A stretch of 64,000 nt of DNA, from NCBI GenBank assembly GCA_900239685.1, contig OENT01000697.1:1589-65588 (forward strand). Direction: 5' to 3'. Position numbers and translations under genes: made by a program. The notes below the pieces were generated by a model. The model saw only the letters and a list, made by a program, of their open reading frames with translations. It made no database searches and was not told the origin of the DNA. The DNA is from Rotaria macrura. Lineage: Eukaryota; Rotifera; Eurotatoria; Philodinida; Philodinidae. Position 1 is the first letter of the stretch, and each line of letters begins with the position of its first letter. Below, piece by piece: positions 11,788 through 23,290 of the stretch.

Positions 11788-14715
11788 TATTGAATAAAAA
11801 TCTAACATGAAGTTTCATTGCGTAAGAGACAGCTTTTCCCGTTTGTCCCTAAAGCGAAGATCCGGTGAACTCATGAGGCACAACATTACGATCTTCTTGT
11901 TCAGTGTAAAAGAAAAATTCGGTCTAGAAACATTGTGCCGTATTCGGCAGACATATAGTCTCAACCCATGACGATTTCTGAACCAGAAAAATATGCAGAC
12001 GAATAGAAAATTATCCTTGGTAGAAATGGAAAAAGAAGAGTTCACAGAATCCAGGACAAGTTTGGATGTGCTTATGTGCATCAGACATTTGAACCAAACA
12101 TGGAATTATGTCACCATTTACATTCTTAGCTTAAGAACAATGAATAGCAGACTCTTTACAATGAAAGCCTATCTAGGTAAATGAACAAAAAAAATCACTT
12201 GTAGAAGGGTGATTCATAAGCAGGCGTAGCATCACAGCTGATTGCAGTAATATTGGTGCTAGTGAATATCACTATGTAGTGAAAAGTTTATTAAGAAATC
12301 ATATTTAGACAAGGCTCAAAAAAGACTTTGATTTACGTACAAACATCGAAACATTTTCCGAGCTCTTTTATGATCCCTTTTTTCAGTACACGTCATCATC
12401 GACAACTCACCCATAACCTAACCTTATCAACATCAAGGTGTGGCTCTGGAAATCGATATGACTATTCTAAACTCTCACACTAATAGATGAACCCACTTGC
12501 TAAAACTCCAGATAAGAGAGTATGGTTGGGGGGGGGGTGTTTGAGTGTGGGTATGATTTCAGGTATTATTTTTGTGAAACACGTCCTGATGAAAGGAATG
12601 CTGAAATGTTTAGGTAGAAATTTTGAACCCAACCCCAGCCCCCCTCACATACCGTTACAAGCATGGTCATGTGACTCACCAGAGACCGTTACTTAAAAAT
12701 TAACTAATTAATTAATTAATTAATTTCTAGCTTAATAAATTATCTAACTAACGGAAAATCTTACAAAAACTTCACTAGTAAATCATTCATTATCGGTCAA
12801 AGAAAGGATTTCAAGATGTCACACACCGTGAGAGACGAGGTTCCAGGGTCTGACAGATAGTTACAAACAAACTCCGGAGTCCATTACACACTGTTTCAGA
12901 CGTCTGCAATGAGCTATCACAGGTGATACATAACCAGGATCAAATTAAAATATAGATGAAATCTTCTCAAGTTGAAGAACTATCCTGCATAGTATATAAT
13001 ATTCACGAAATACGCACGCGTCCGCGCACAAATGATCAGTTTTAACGAGTTTGGAGAAAATTGTTCTATCGTGTTTCACATTTTAATCCCACAGGGATTG
13101 CGCTAACAACTTTTTAAGTGCATATTCACTCTTCCATACAGATCTCACGAGCAGACTGCAGTCGGCTGCCCACAGCCACACCATCACCCGCACTTCCATA
13201 ACAAAGCCCAAGCTACACCCAATCTATATTGTCGCACACTCACGCCCGCAACCTTAGCCAGGCCCACGACGCACATCCACGCTCTTTTTTTCGATAGATT
13301 TTTTTGTTTTATATTGATATATCATTTAATTCAATTATTATAGTGTTTATGAGTTCATTTTTTTGGAAACTCATGATAACGCATGTATAAAAAGTGATTC
13401 GATTATTGCAGTTATCAGATGCAAGCAATCGAATTTTTCGTTCTCTCCGGCTTTCGGTTCTAAGTTTGACTTATTGTTTCTTTTTTTACATCGTTTTTTC
13501 TTATTTTTTTTTGCATGATTCTTTCAAATTATATATAGATATATATATATACTGTATATACGTTTATCTATATGAAAGTTTCTATCGGTGTGGATTATAT
13601 TCCATAGATCGTATCCTTCGCTGGGAGCAAGCCGACAATGTGTGTCGTTTTCTTAATTTCTGAGCATTATCAAAAGAAAAGTGATACATCAGATCGTGAC
13701 ACAATCATTAATTTAACTTCCTTTCATTGTCTGTGTTGTCACTCCGGGACCAACGTATAGAGGTACAATCTCTGACAACTATAGTTTTATCTGATCGAAA
13801 CTTCATATTTGTAATTAGTTTTTCATCACTTTATTTTATTCATTTAACATTCTAATTCCTAAATTTTTATCTTCTAATATCCAGTACATATCCTCAATAT
13901 CCGTAATAAAAACATCTCTATGATAAGTGCTTAATCTAAAATATTGATTTTCAGTTAATAAATATGTAAATTTTAACTATTCATTATTCAACACGTGAAG
14001 TATTACTTATTAGTTGATCATTGGTTTAACTATTTAGCTCGTTAAATAGTTTAGTTGTAACGGTCAAGAATGTGGTAGGCGGGGGAAGATAGTGATTGTT
14101 ATGTTCAGTAATGGGGAGAGGGGAGTGCCACAATGTGAAGAAGATGAGAAAGCCGGGATAACTGCAAAGCTTCATGCAAAAACTTAAACTAACTGTTTTC
14201 TTGGAAAACATACGTGGTTTTCACAAAAAGAAAGAAAGAATATTTAATGCCGTGACCATCAACCACTATACATACACACTGCTGTGTGTGTTGTCTTTCT
14301 GTTGCTACACTCTCTATTACATTCTATTCGGCTTTTTTCTTCTCTCGCTATTCATGTGCTGGATTCCTCTTTCTATAAGAAAACATACATCATTCGTATC
14401 TCACGCCACATCAGTAAGGAAGAAGTGTTTTGGTGAACACATTTATACAAGATATGTACTTTCTGTTTGTCAATAGTATTCTTGTTTTGTTTGGTTTCGT
14501 GTTTTTTGTGTTTGAGTTCTAAGTGAAAAGAAACAAAGGGAAAGGTCGAAGATGATTCGAGGAAAGAAGGCGGAAGGAATAGCACTTAGAAAATTATGAA
14601 ATGAATTCCTGAGTATTCTATCATCATTCACTTGGATGCTTTTTTCATCTGATTATGAAAGTGGTATCATTGAACAGTGCATGGATATTCATTATATATT
14701 AATTGAAGTTTATGA
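11788..14715. other. Gene-free stretch with C-rich and AATT-repeat tracts
   Basis: No gene is supported. It contains a run of nine G at 12530-12538 followed by GTGTTTGAGTGTGGG, an AATT microsatellite at about 12700-12725, and an unusually GC-rich stretch (about 13150-13285) full of CACCC and CCCACA motifs on the plus strand. Confidence 0.55.
12700..12726. repeat. (AATT)n microsatellite
   Basis: AATTAATT units are repeated about six times immediately after the short unsupported frame 12487-12696. Confidence 0.8.
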
Positions 14716-16615
14716 CTATGCATAATACTGACAATGACGCGCATGATGTTGATTACCATTTTGTCGAATAGGATTATAGTCGGCTAAGCACAACCAGCAA
14801 AATTCATGTTTACAATTGCGACATTTCATATGGTCACATCCTTCATTCTTCTCGATAGATGAATCACACTTAGGGCATTTCTTGGTATGAGCACGCAACC
14901 ATTCCCGATTTTGTCGTTCTTCTCGATCGGAATTCTTTTGTCTATCGTATTCTGCGCAAGTCATGCCAGAATGCCACTTAACTCGATGAATGGCGCATGT
15001 CTTCTTTCTGCAACGTATACATGTAAAAATGGGTCCATCATTTTCAGTGAGTTGAGCGCCCGAGTCGCATTCATGAGCACAATAAACAAAATTTTTCATT
15101 TCTTCAATACATTTCCGATTCTGTTGATCTTCGAATCTGGCCAAGCTTGTTTTGCAACGTTCTGGAGATGTGTTGAAGTCAACTAGAAGTCTGTGAACAG
15201 TATCACAATCAAATAAAGCATCACAACCTTGCTCCGGGCAGCGGACATCAGTGGTTGAATCATCTTTAACGGTACTGAATGTACTCTCAAGCACGCAACT
15301 GGTGCATATTTGGCGTGAAATGTGTTGGCATGCTAAACTAAAACGCTCACCAAAATCAGCAATGGATTTTTCACTAAGACAGACGATGCATTCACGAACC
15401 GCTGGTTTTGCGGTTCTAAAGCGATTATATCTATGTGAAAGACAAACAATAGAGGATTGATCACTCACGAAATTCGTGGAAGTTTAATTTTGTGTGGCCT
15501 AGCAGATAATTGCCTGGAAGTTGACAACAAACTACGATCCCACATGGATGATGAAGGCCTTGATGCTAAACAATGTCAGAAGTATAAAAAGATCGTACTA
15601 TATTCTGAATATCAAAAATATAATGATAAGAATGTTTTGAATAGAATAATAGAAGTGAGTATGATTTCTCATCGTCAAAGTCTATAAAATTTTAACCAAT
15701 AATCAAAACAGTAGAATTTAGTAGGTTTTCTTACCAGCCAAACATTCATTGAATGTTCTATAGGTGGAATCATGTTCTCCCTCTTCCTGATCATGCGCAA
15801 TGGAAGTTTCCAATAGTTCGGTTGATTCTATCATGACTCGATTTTGTAAAGGCGTACGAACTCTATCAAGGCGTTTTGTTGACGGGTACCGCGAAGGCAA
15901 ATCTTTCACTGGAATTCGTGCGTGTTGAAACACCAGCGAATATGGCGACCTCTCTGTATTAACCATATCATGATCGTGTATACCCATTGAATAAACACAA
16001 AATTAAAAGTTCATAGACAACTAACCAATCGGTACTTACTCGCTTCGAATTCACTGCTTGAGATTTCATCAGCTTGGTATTTGTAAAATGCAGAGCAGTC
16101 AATACTATATGAGATCTTGGCAAGCCTATTCGACTTACTTGATTCTGCCTCATTGGCATTGACCAATTTATATTCCTCGTATCTGACAACAATTCTCATT
16201 ATAGTAGTGCACATGTGCAGTTACTAATTACCTTTGTTCTAATGCCAATCTTAGTAAGCATTCATGGTGCTTGCAATTAGTTCGTCGTTGTTTGTATTTT
16301 ATTTGAAAATTTTCCTTGAGAAGAAGCATAGAGAAGTATCTATTGTCAAATCTATATCATACATACCCACTGTTGTGAATATTCTTCACATTTACTGATC
16401 AAGTTTAGATATTCGAGTGCCTTGTAATAAGCTAGATATGCTCGTTCTTGGTCACCTTCCACATACAAATACTGTTGCGCTTCCTTTTCAACCTGGCGAC
16501 ACAATTTTCTCAGTCGTTCCAATGTTAATGGCGTCTTTTTTTCATGATAAAATATAATTTGAGTACGTAAGTAAGCCATGCTTCTAGCAAGATATAGAGG
16601 CTTCAGGTTCTCCAT
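14716..16615 (-). CDS. USP8-dimer domain fused to RING-IBR-RING E3 ubiquitin ligase
   Basis: Six exons on the minus strand: 16615-16367, 16314-16232, 16182-16040, 15953-15735, 15565-15469 and 15430-14716. All introns are GT-AG (52, 49, 86, 169 and 38 bases) and every junction keeps phase, giving 501 residues from the ATG at 16615. Residues 1-125 resemble the USP8/AMSH dimerisation domain, with the hallmark EGDQERAYLAYYKALEYLNLI and a following helix with EEYKLVNANEAE. Residues 126-264 are a polar linker. RING1 begins at C278 (CIVCL), then comes an IBR (YCAHEC, CIRCRKKTC) and RING2 (CPKCDSSIEKNEGCDHMKC) with the expected thioester-forming Cys at C462. RBR ligases pass ubiquitin through that Cys. 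A 66-base in-frame GTAAGT...AAG segment in exon 3 may be a further intron. A separate RBR gene starting at the ATG inside exon 5 is the main alternative. Confidence 0.72.
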
Positions 16616-19600
16616 TTTTATTTGCTCGCGATAATGTTACTCAATAAATACAGCAGCACATGTGATGTTGCCAGGCTTTATACTCTGCTTCAGAAATCTT
16701 ATCTTCAAAACACTTCTCGTCAATTGATGACAAAATAAATACGTTGTTTCTTGGGAAAAAAGTATCATAAAAACTCATGTACTACGTCGCATAGTTCCAA
16801 TATTTCTTGATTTTTCAGTTACAGCAAAAAGATACGAGGACTAAAAAATCTATTGCATATGCGAGTATATGAAGTGAATATCTTCAAATCTAACGAAACT
16901 TCAGGTTCGGCAAAGCTCCATTCCATGACTATTTTTGTACCGCAAGAAAAAAGTATCCATACGGACATTTGTTCCCCGAAACGTTTGCAAAAAACACCCT
17001 CGTGATAATGTGTCAAGGATTGGCCATTATTGATCTTAGTTTGATATTGAAACTTTTCATACCTGTATTCCCGTAAATATCATCTGATTTTTTTCTCTTC
17101 GCTTGGACTCAAACCCATGTTTGAATAAAATATTGTTGATGTTGATTACGATTTTCATCTAAGTTCTCCCAATCTTCTACATACAATCTCTCAATAATGC
17201 ACAACTAAACCCATACTTTCAAATATAACTATAGGATTAATGCTGTCCTCATATTTACCTATTATTTCAACCTGCAGACGACAAACAATTACTTTCGAAG
17301 TACGAAAGTCTCATAAAATTAGTTCATTGTTTCTGTCATCTACCGAATCCAAGGAAATGAAGGATAACTATTTGACTATTCACATAAACCCGACATAGTC
17401 AATTCTGTGCTTCATGATCTACAACAAAAGAGAAATACTATCGCTACTGATATATGATTAAAATTATGACGTCATTGATTGAACCCTTTCACGAATGAAT
17501 ATAACAGTGAGAAACAATTGAATTCCAACATCCAAGAAGTCTAAAATTCCCCATGCACTGTTATTTGAAAAACATCAATACAGAAAACACTGTCAGTTAT
17601 CGAAAATTAGAATATAACTTACATTCTGCAGCGATTGTTGTCATATCTAAAAACAGAGAAAAAAAACATCTGTTTTTAGAAACAGGAAGGAGACCGACGG
17701 ATAGGATTAAATATTTCTTGCTTGTAATCGAAAGAATAGTAAGAATCACTGTTCGCTTATTGAATTCATTACAATGTTGTTGGGTGTGGGTGTAGATTGA
17801 CGATGTTTCTGTTGAGCTTAGTAAAAGTACAGATCTCTACAGCCATCCAATCCTCATATCCACGCCCATGAAAGACAATCTGAAGAGTTGAACATTGTCT
17901 CTGACACTAAAACCATACCAATGCTTCCAGAAATATTCCACGTACTTCGTTTTCGAAGATAAGGTGCATTGCAATGCATTGTATTTTAATAAAGAAGTAA
18001 TGAACACAATTACTCAGGTCGATTAGTCCGACATTTTCGAGGGACTCTTCTGCAGGATCTGCTCAATCTCATGTAGTCACCCGCCGGGACAACATCGTAA
18101 CATGGAGTCAATGTTCCATGTGGAAAAATCACCGTACCGGAAACGATGAATTTCTATTGATATCCAAAAGCCGAAAACAGACTTTAATATCCCTGGATCA
18201 CAGGGATAGCTTCTGAAAGTTCATGAAAACAAGGAAGGAAACCACCGAAAATATTGCAGAAATTATGTGGCCGAGCGTCATAACTGTACACCTCATGCTC
18301 CTATGCGCTCAGAAGTCATTTTTACGAGCACTGTTGTGAGAGCTCATCAAAATCTCTTCTGGCTCCAACGTTAGCAATCGAAGCAAGTTTTAGCCCCTAT
18401 GCTGAAGTACAACGAAAAGAGAACCACTGAAAAATTCAACGAAGTAAAATCGAAATAATCGGACATCAAGTGTGAGTGTAGGTGTAAAAATCTGTACGTT
18501 TACTTAGATCAACAGAAACAACAACGGTCAATACGCTCTCTGTCCACATAACCATTTTTCTATGCTAGAGTTTACCACGATGAAAGAATTCTCTTATTTT
18601 TTAAGTTGTGCTTTTTTCTACGAAGAATTGACGAAAACATTCTTTAATGAACTAAATACTGTATGTATTCATGCGATCTATCATAAAGTTTCAAAAGTAA
18701 AGGAGCACTCAGATCATCATATAGAGCTTGTTTTCACCAATCTTCAAAGATCAACTGTTGACAGTGAAAGGTTACGGTCATTTGTGCACATACAAGATCT
18801 AAAATTGTTCAATTCATCTCTACTTATACATTTTGTTATTTCTATCTCAAAAATTACATGGATTAGAATCACGTGAATTATGGACAAATACCATTTAACT
18901 GCATTCAATATACGAATAAGTTGATCTGATTTTTGAGAATAGAATTGTAGTATGTTGTTTTAGATTGTTCCAACAGCATTTCACTATACTTAAGGAATTA
19001 TTCTGTGCGTATTTTCATTTCAAATTTTAATGACGATTCATGAATAAACATCGTCAATTGTGCTCCGTGTAAGACGAATTTTGTGGCTTCAGACAAAAGA
19101 ATATCTATTCTTTGTAATCATATGTAAAAAATAAAGAAAAACCATATAACATGTGTTTTGTTATTATGTTTACTTAATATTATTTCTTCTTTGATCGTTG
19201 TCAAGAACACTGTATAGAAATACTTTTATTTGGACTTGCTAAGAATCTATATTTTCTATTTTGAGATATACTAAACTTGTAAAACGTTTGAACTTGGAGA
19301 TTCCACGTCTTATTAATCGTTTTGAACAAAACCAAGACGTGACATACGCAATATATATATATACATATTTTTCATGCAGTGTTTTGTAAATTGTGTTTCT
19401 CCTTACCAAACGCCTCTCATCATAGAAGACATNACATGAAAGAAGGAACGAAACAGTAGCATTTCCTATGATTCGCAACTATTTATCTATGCTTTGCACC
19501 AATCGATATTATTCGTTCGTTGTTGCATAAAAAAATTTCTCTACAAAGTACAAGAAAATCTAACAACTCGAGATAAGTTTACAATTAATTCAAAACAATT

Positions 19601-19768
19601 TTTTTCATTCGATTTCTATCACAATCTCATTGGTAATCGAAATCTTCCAATCATATTTGTCCAAGTCTCAACACCGTTTTTTCTATTATAAAATAATAAA
19701 CTTCGGTTATATTTTAATTCAATTACATTTTTCTTCCATTCTATTGCTCAAAGTTTATTGAAAATAAA
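16616..19768. other. Gene-free stretch with one ambiguous base
   Basis: The frames here (for example 18562-18876) show no family resemblance. A GGGTGTGGGTGTAG tract lies at 17782-17795. Position 19433 is an N, the only ambiguous base I noticed, beside AT-rich sequence. Confidence 0.5.
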
Positions 19769-22700
19769 ATGCATTCAATTCTTTGTGTTACACTTTTCGT
19801 AAGCCTGATACCATTATTTACCGCAAGTGACGTACTCGTTCTTACTGATAGTGATTTCGATACGAAAGTTCAAGAATATGATATATTACTCGCCGAATTT
19901 TATGCACCTTGGTGTGGACATTGTACGTATTATTCTTTAGATAAAACATAGTATGATTGCAAATTTTAATTTCCCTAGGTAAACGACTTGCACCTGAATA
20001 TGAAAAAGCTGCAACGATTTTAGCCAAGAATGATCCACCTGTAACATTAGCTAAAGTAAGATAAGATAAACGTATGAATTCAGTCAAGATGAAACCTATG
20101 TTTCGAATCATAGATTGATTGTACAGTAGAAAAAACCGTCTGTAATAAATATGGTGTCAATGGTTTTCCAAGTAGGTTCCATCTGTTTATATCTTTTATT
20201 TTTTGATACGATAAAAATTTTGTTTTTAGCATTGAAAATTTTTAAGAATGGTGAAGTTGCAGAAGAATACAACGGTCCACGAGAAGCCGGTACGTAGCTG
20301 AAGAAATGAAACATGATATATAATCGATGTTGATGAATATTTTATTTAGATGGTATCGTGGCAACAATGAAATCTAAAGCTGGTCCATCCTATCGTGTAC
20401 TTCAGACATTGGCTGATTATGAAAAATTTTTAAATAATGATGATCATAGTATTATTGGTATGATTCATGTTTGTTTTGTTAAGACAATTGAAAATAATTG
20501 ACTGTTTCTGTTTTCATTATTTAAATAGGTTATTTCGATAGTGAAATACATTCGTTAAAAAATGATCTTGTGAAAGTTGCTGGTCAATTATCAGAAAAAT
20601 TTCGCTTTGCTTATACAACAGCCGCTGAAATTCTTGAAAAAGCAGGATATTCAAAGTTAGTTTTCGGATTACTGAAAATAAGATATTTATTTCAACTGGG
20701 TCTTTTTCGTTCTAGTAAAATTGTTATTCATCAACCTCAAAGATTACAATCTAAATTTGAAGATACTTCGTCAGTTGTCGAAGTTGTTGGTGATGAAATA
20801 AAATCATTCATTCTAGGAAATATGTAAGTTTATCTGTTGAGAAATTGAATCGAACAATAATTAGTATTCTTGTGCAAAAGATTTAAACATTGTCTTTAAA
20901 TATCAAACAGATGAAAGTTCGAGAATATAGATAAGATTCATTTAAATATGAAAAATAATATTTGTATTTGGACTATCAAGCAAGGACGTTCCATTTTGTT
21001 TTCGACGACTATGAAATGCGTATAGTTTGTTGGCTTCTGCTCTTTTCGTTTTTAATGAAATCGAATCTTCTACGTTCGTGAGTCAAAGTTATTTTCCTAT
21101 CAATAGAAATCTGCAATCATATTAATTTATTCAATGATTGCGACAGCTGGCAAACTTCAGTTGTCATCAGTCAATAGATAACGAATCAGAACGTCTTTTG
21201 GTTTTGCTTTATGCCCGATATACCTTTCGATGAAAAGTTTTAAAATTAACATCGTTTACTCGACGAGATGCAGAATTTCACTTTTTTTGCAAATATCGAA
21301 TATAGGCAGATAATCACCTGAGTCATGTCTTGAATTTGAGATGTCGACATTACATTTCTGTTATACCATAACGAGTACAACATGTATATATATGTGAGAG
21401 TGAAATACCTAGTTGATCTTTATTTTCTTTTCAGCAGTTGCACATGAAATGTGTGTTTTTTTGTGATGACAGCTGAGAATCATTCATTGATGATGATTTT
21501 TCTACTTGCTTTTGGAGTAAGCACTGACCATGAAGTTGTAGATTTACTAAAACGAAAGTATGGCAACTAACGATCAATATCTAATATCTTTGTGTGTTTT
21601 CAAAATTGTGCTAACAGAATAATTTTACATATATATATATATATTAGTTGTCGATAGTACTAATGATTTATATATCTACCTCGCTTGCTCTCTTACGTGG
21701 GAACATATCCAACTGTAGGACAGCGTTTGGTTTTATTTCTATGGCAACGAGTAACCTTCGATGAAACAAAGAAAAACTTCGAGTTGATTTGATTGATGAC
21801 ATCGCATATGTAAAAAATTGTTATTGAAACCAAAAGAATGTGAAAACAAAAATTTCTGTTTCTTTCTTTACTAATTAAAAATTTAATTATGTTTTTTTTC
21901 ATACATACTTGTCTAGAAGTAAAAATAAAAACAAACGTTCACAATTCATGGACACTGATCCGAATTAATATGTCATGTTTTGTTCATTTCATTGAAGTTT
22001 ACTCACAACTATAATATGAAATCAAACAGTAATCAATCATGTAACTATTTTTAAAATGTGAACTAACTAAATACATCATCACCATAGTATTCAATTCAAT
22101 GATAGATTTAATCTTTTCTTTTTATTGTAATAGAATAATTCATTCTAACGATTGAACTTTGTTTTGTGTATAGTCATGGTCTTGTTGGTCATCGAACTGC
22201 ATCTAATTCAGGCGATTATGTTAAACCATTGGTTGTTGTTCTTTATAATGTTGATTATGTTCGTGATCCAAAGGGTACAAATTATGTACGTAATCGTATA
22301 TTAAAAGTTGCAAAAAAATTAGCCGATGAACATGTCAATGTACGATTTGCAATCAGTAGTGCTACAGAATTTCAGCAAGATTTATCTCAATATGCTGTAG
22401 CTGATATTAAAAAAGATGGAAAATATGTTATTGGTCGTTGTGACAAAGATAAAAAATATAAAATGTCTGAAGAATTCAGGTTTGTTTTTATTCTTTTGAT
22501 ATTTTCTAAAACCAAGAAAGCAGAAAGAATTCTAATTTAAATTATATTTTAGTTATGAAGCTCTTGAAGATTTTGCACGTAAATTAGCTGCTGGCGAACT
22601 TGAACCATATTTAAAATCACAACCAATACCTGAGCAAACAGACGATGTTAAAGTAGTTGTTGCAAAAAATTTCGATGAAATTGTTAATGATAATACGAAA

Positions 22701-23290
22701 GATGTTCTAATTGAATTCTATGCTCCATGGTAAACGAAATTTTTATTTTTAATTGCTGAATAACATTATGTTTTTCTTCTGTCCTTATAGGTGTGGTCAT
22801 TGGTAAGATATATCATTATATATATTTTCATTTGATACAATCGTTGTCATTTGCTTGTTTTTCAGTAAAACACTTGCTCCTAAATATGATGAATTAGCTA
22901 AGAAATTGAAACAAGAAAGTAGTATTGTCATGTAAGAATGAAATGAACATGGATGTTCCGAACGAAAAACAAAAGAATTTTTCTTCTATTTAATTTTAAT
23001 TTAGTGCAAAAATGGATGCTACTGAAAATGATGTTCCTAGTCCATATAATGTTCGTGGTTTTCCAACACTTTATTTTGCACCTAAAAACGATAAGAATAA
23101 TCCAAGAAAATATGAAGTATGTCGCTTTTGTTTCATTTAGAAACGACTAATTCTATTTTGATTTTGTTTCATTTAGGGTGGCCGTGAAGTCGATGATTTC
23201 ATTAAATATTTAGCTAAAGAAGCTTCAGAACCGCTCAATGGTTATGAACGTGATGGATCAAAGAAGGCAGGTGTAGCCGATGAACTTTAA
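19769..23290 (+). CDS. PDIA3: Protein disulfide isomerase, ERp57/PDIA3 type
   Basis: Thirteen exons: 19769-19922, 19979-20055, 20114-20171, 20230-20289, 20350-20457, 20529-20655, 20716-20823, 22174-22479, 22553-22729, 22791-22802, 22866-22931, 23005-23116, 23177-23290. All junctions are GT-AG and in phase, giving 492 residues, close to the usual 505. Residues 1-19 are a signal peptide. Thioredoxin domain a has WCGHC at 48-52 and a GFPTLKIF cis-Pro loop; domains b and b' follow; domain a' has WCGHC at 392-396 and GFPTLYF. The C-terminus ADEL is a KDEL-like ER retrieval signal. It catalyses disulfide exchange in ER glycoprotein folding, in vertebrates with calnexin and calreticulin. Introns split the second active-site Cys codon in both domains. 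Exon 10 is only 12 bases. Intron 7 is 1,350 bases, far longer than the rest. Confidence 0.92.
20824..22173 (+). other. Oversized intron 7 of the PDI gene
   Basis: The donor GTAAGT and acceptor TATAG are clear. The 1,350-base intron contains only short AT-rich frames and an AT dinucleotide run at about 21631-21645. I could not identify an inserted element with ends. Confidence 0.7.

Noticed and set aside
14716..15468. Single-exon RBR gene starting at 15468
   Set aside because: The first codon there is GTG, and it coincides with a GTGAGT splice donor; a 38-base GT-AG intron (15431-15468) in phase explains it better.
18562..18876. 104-codon plus-strand frame
   Set aside because: No family resemblance, no splice context, no neighbouring exon.
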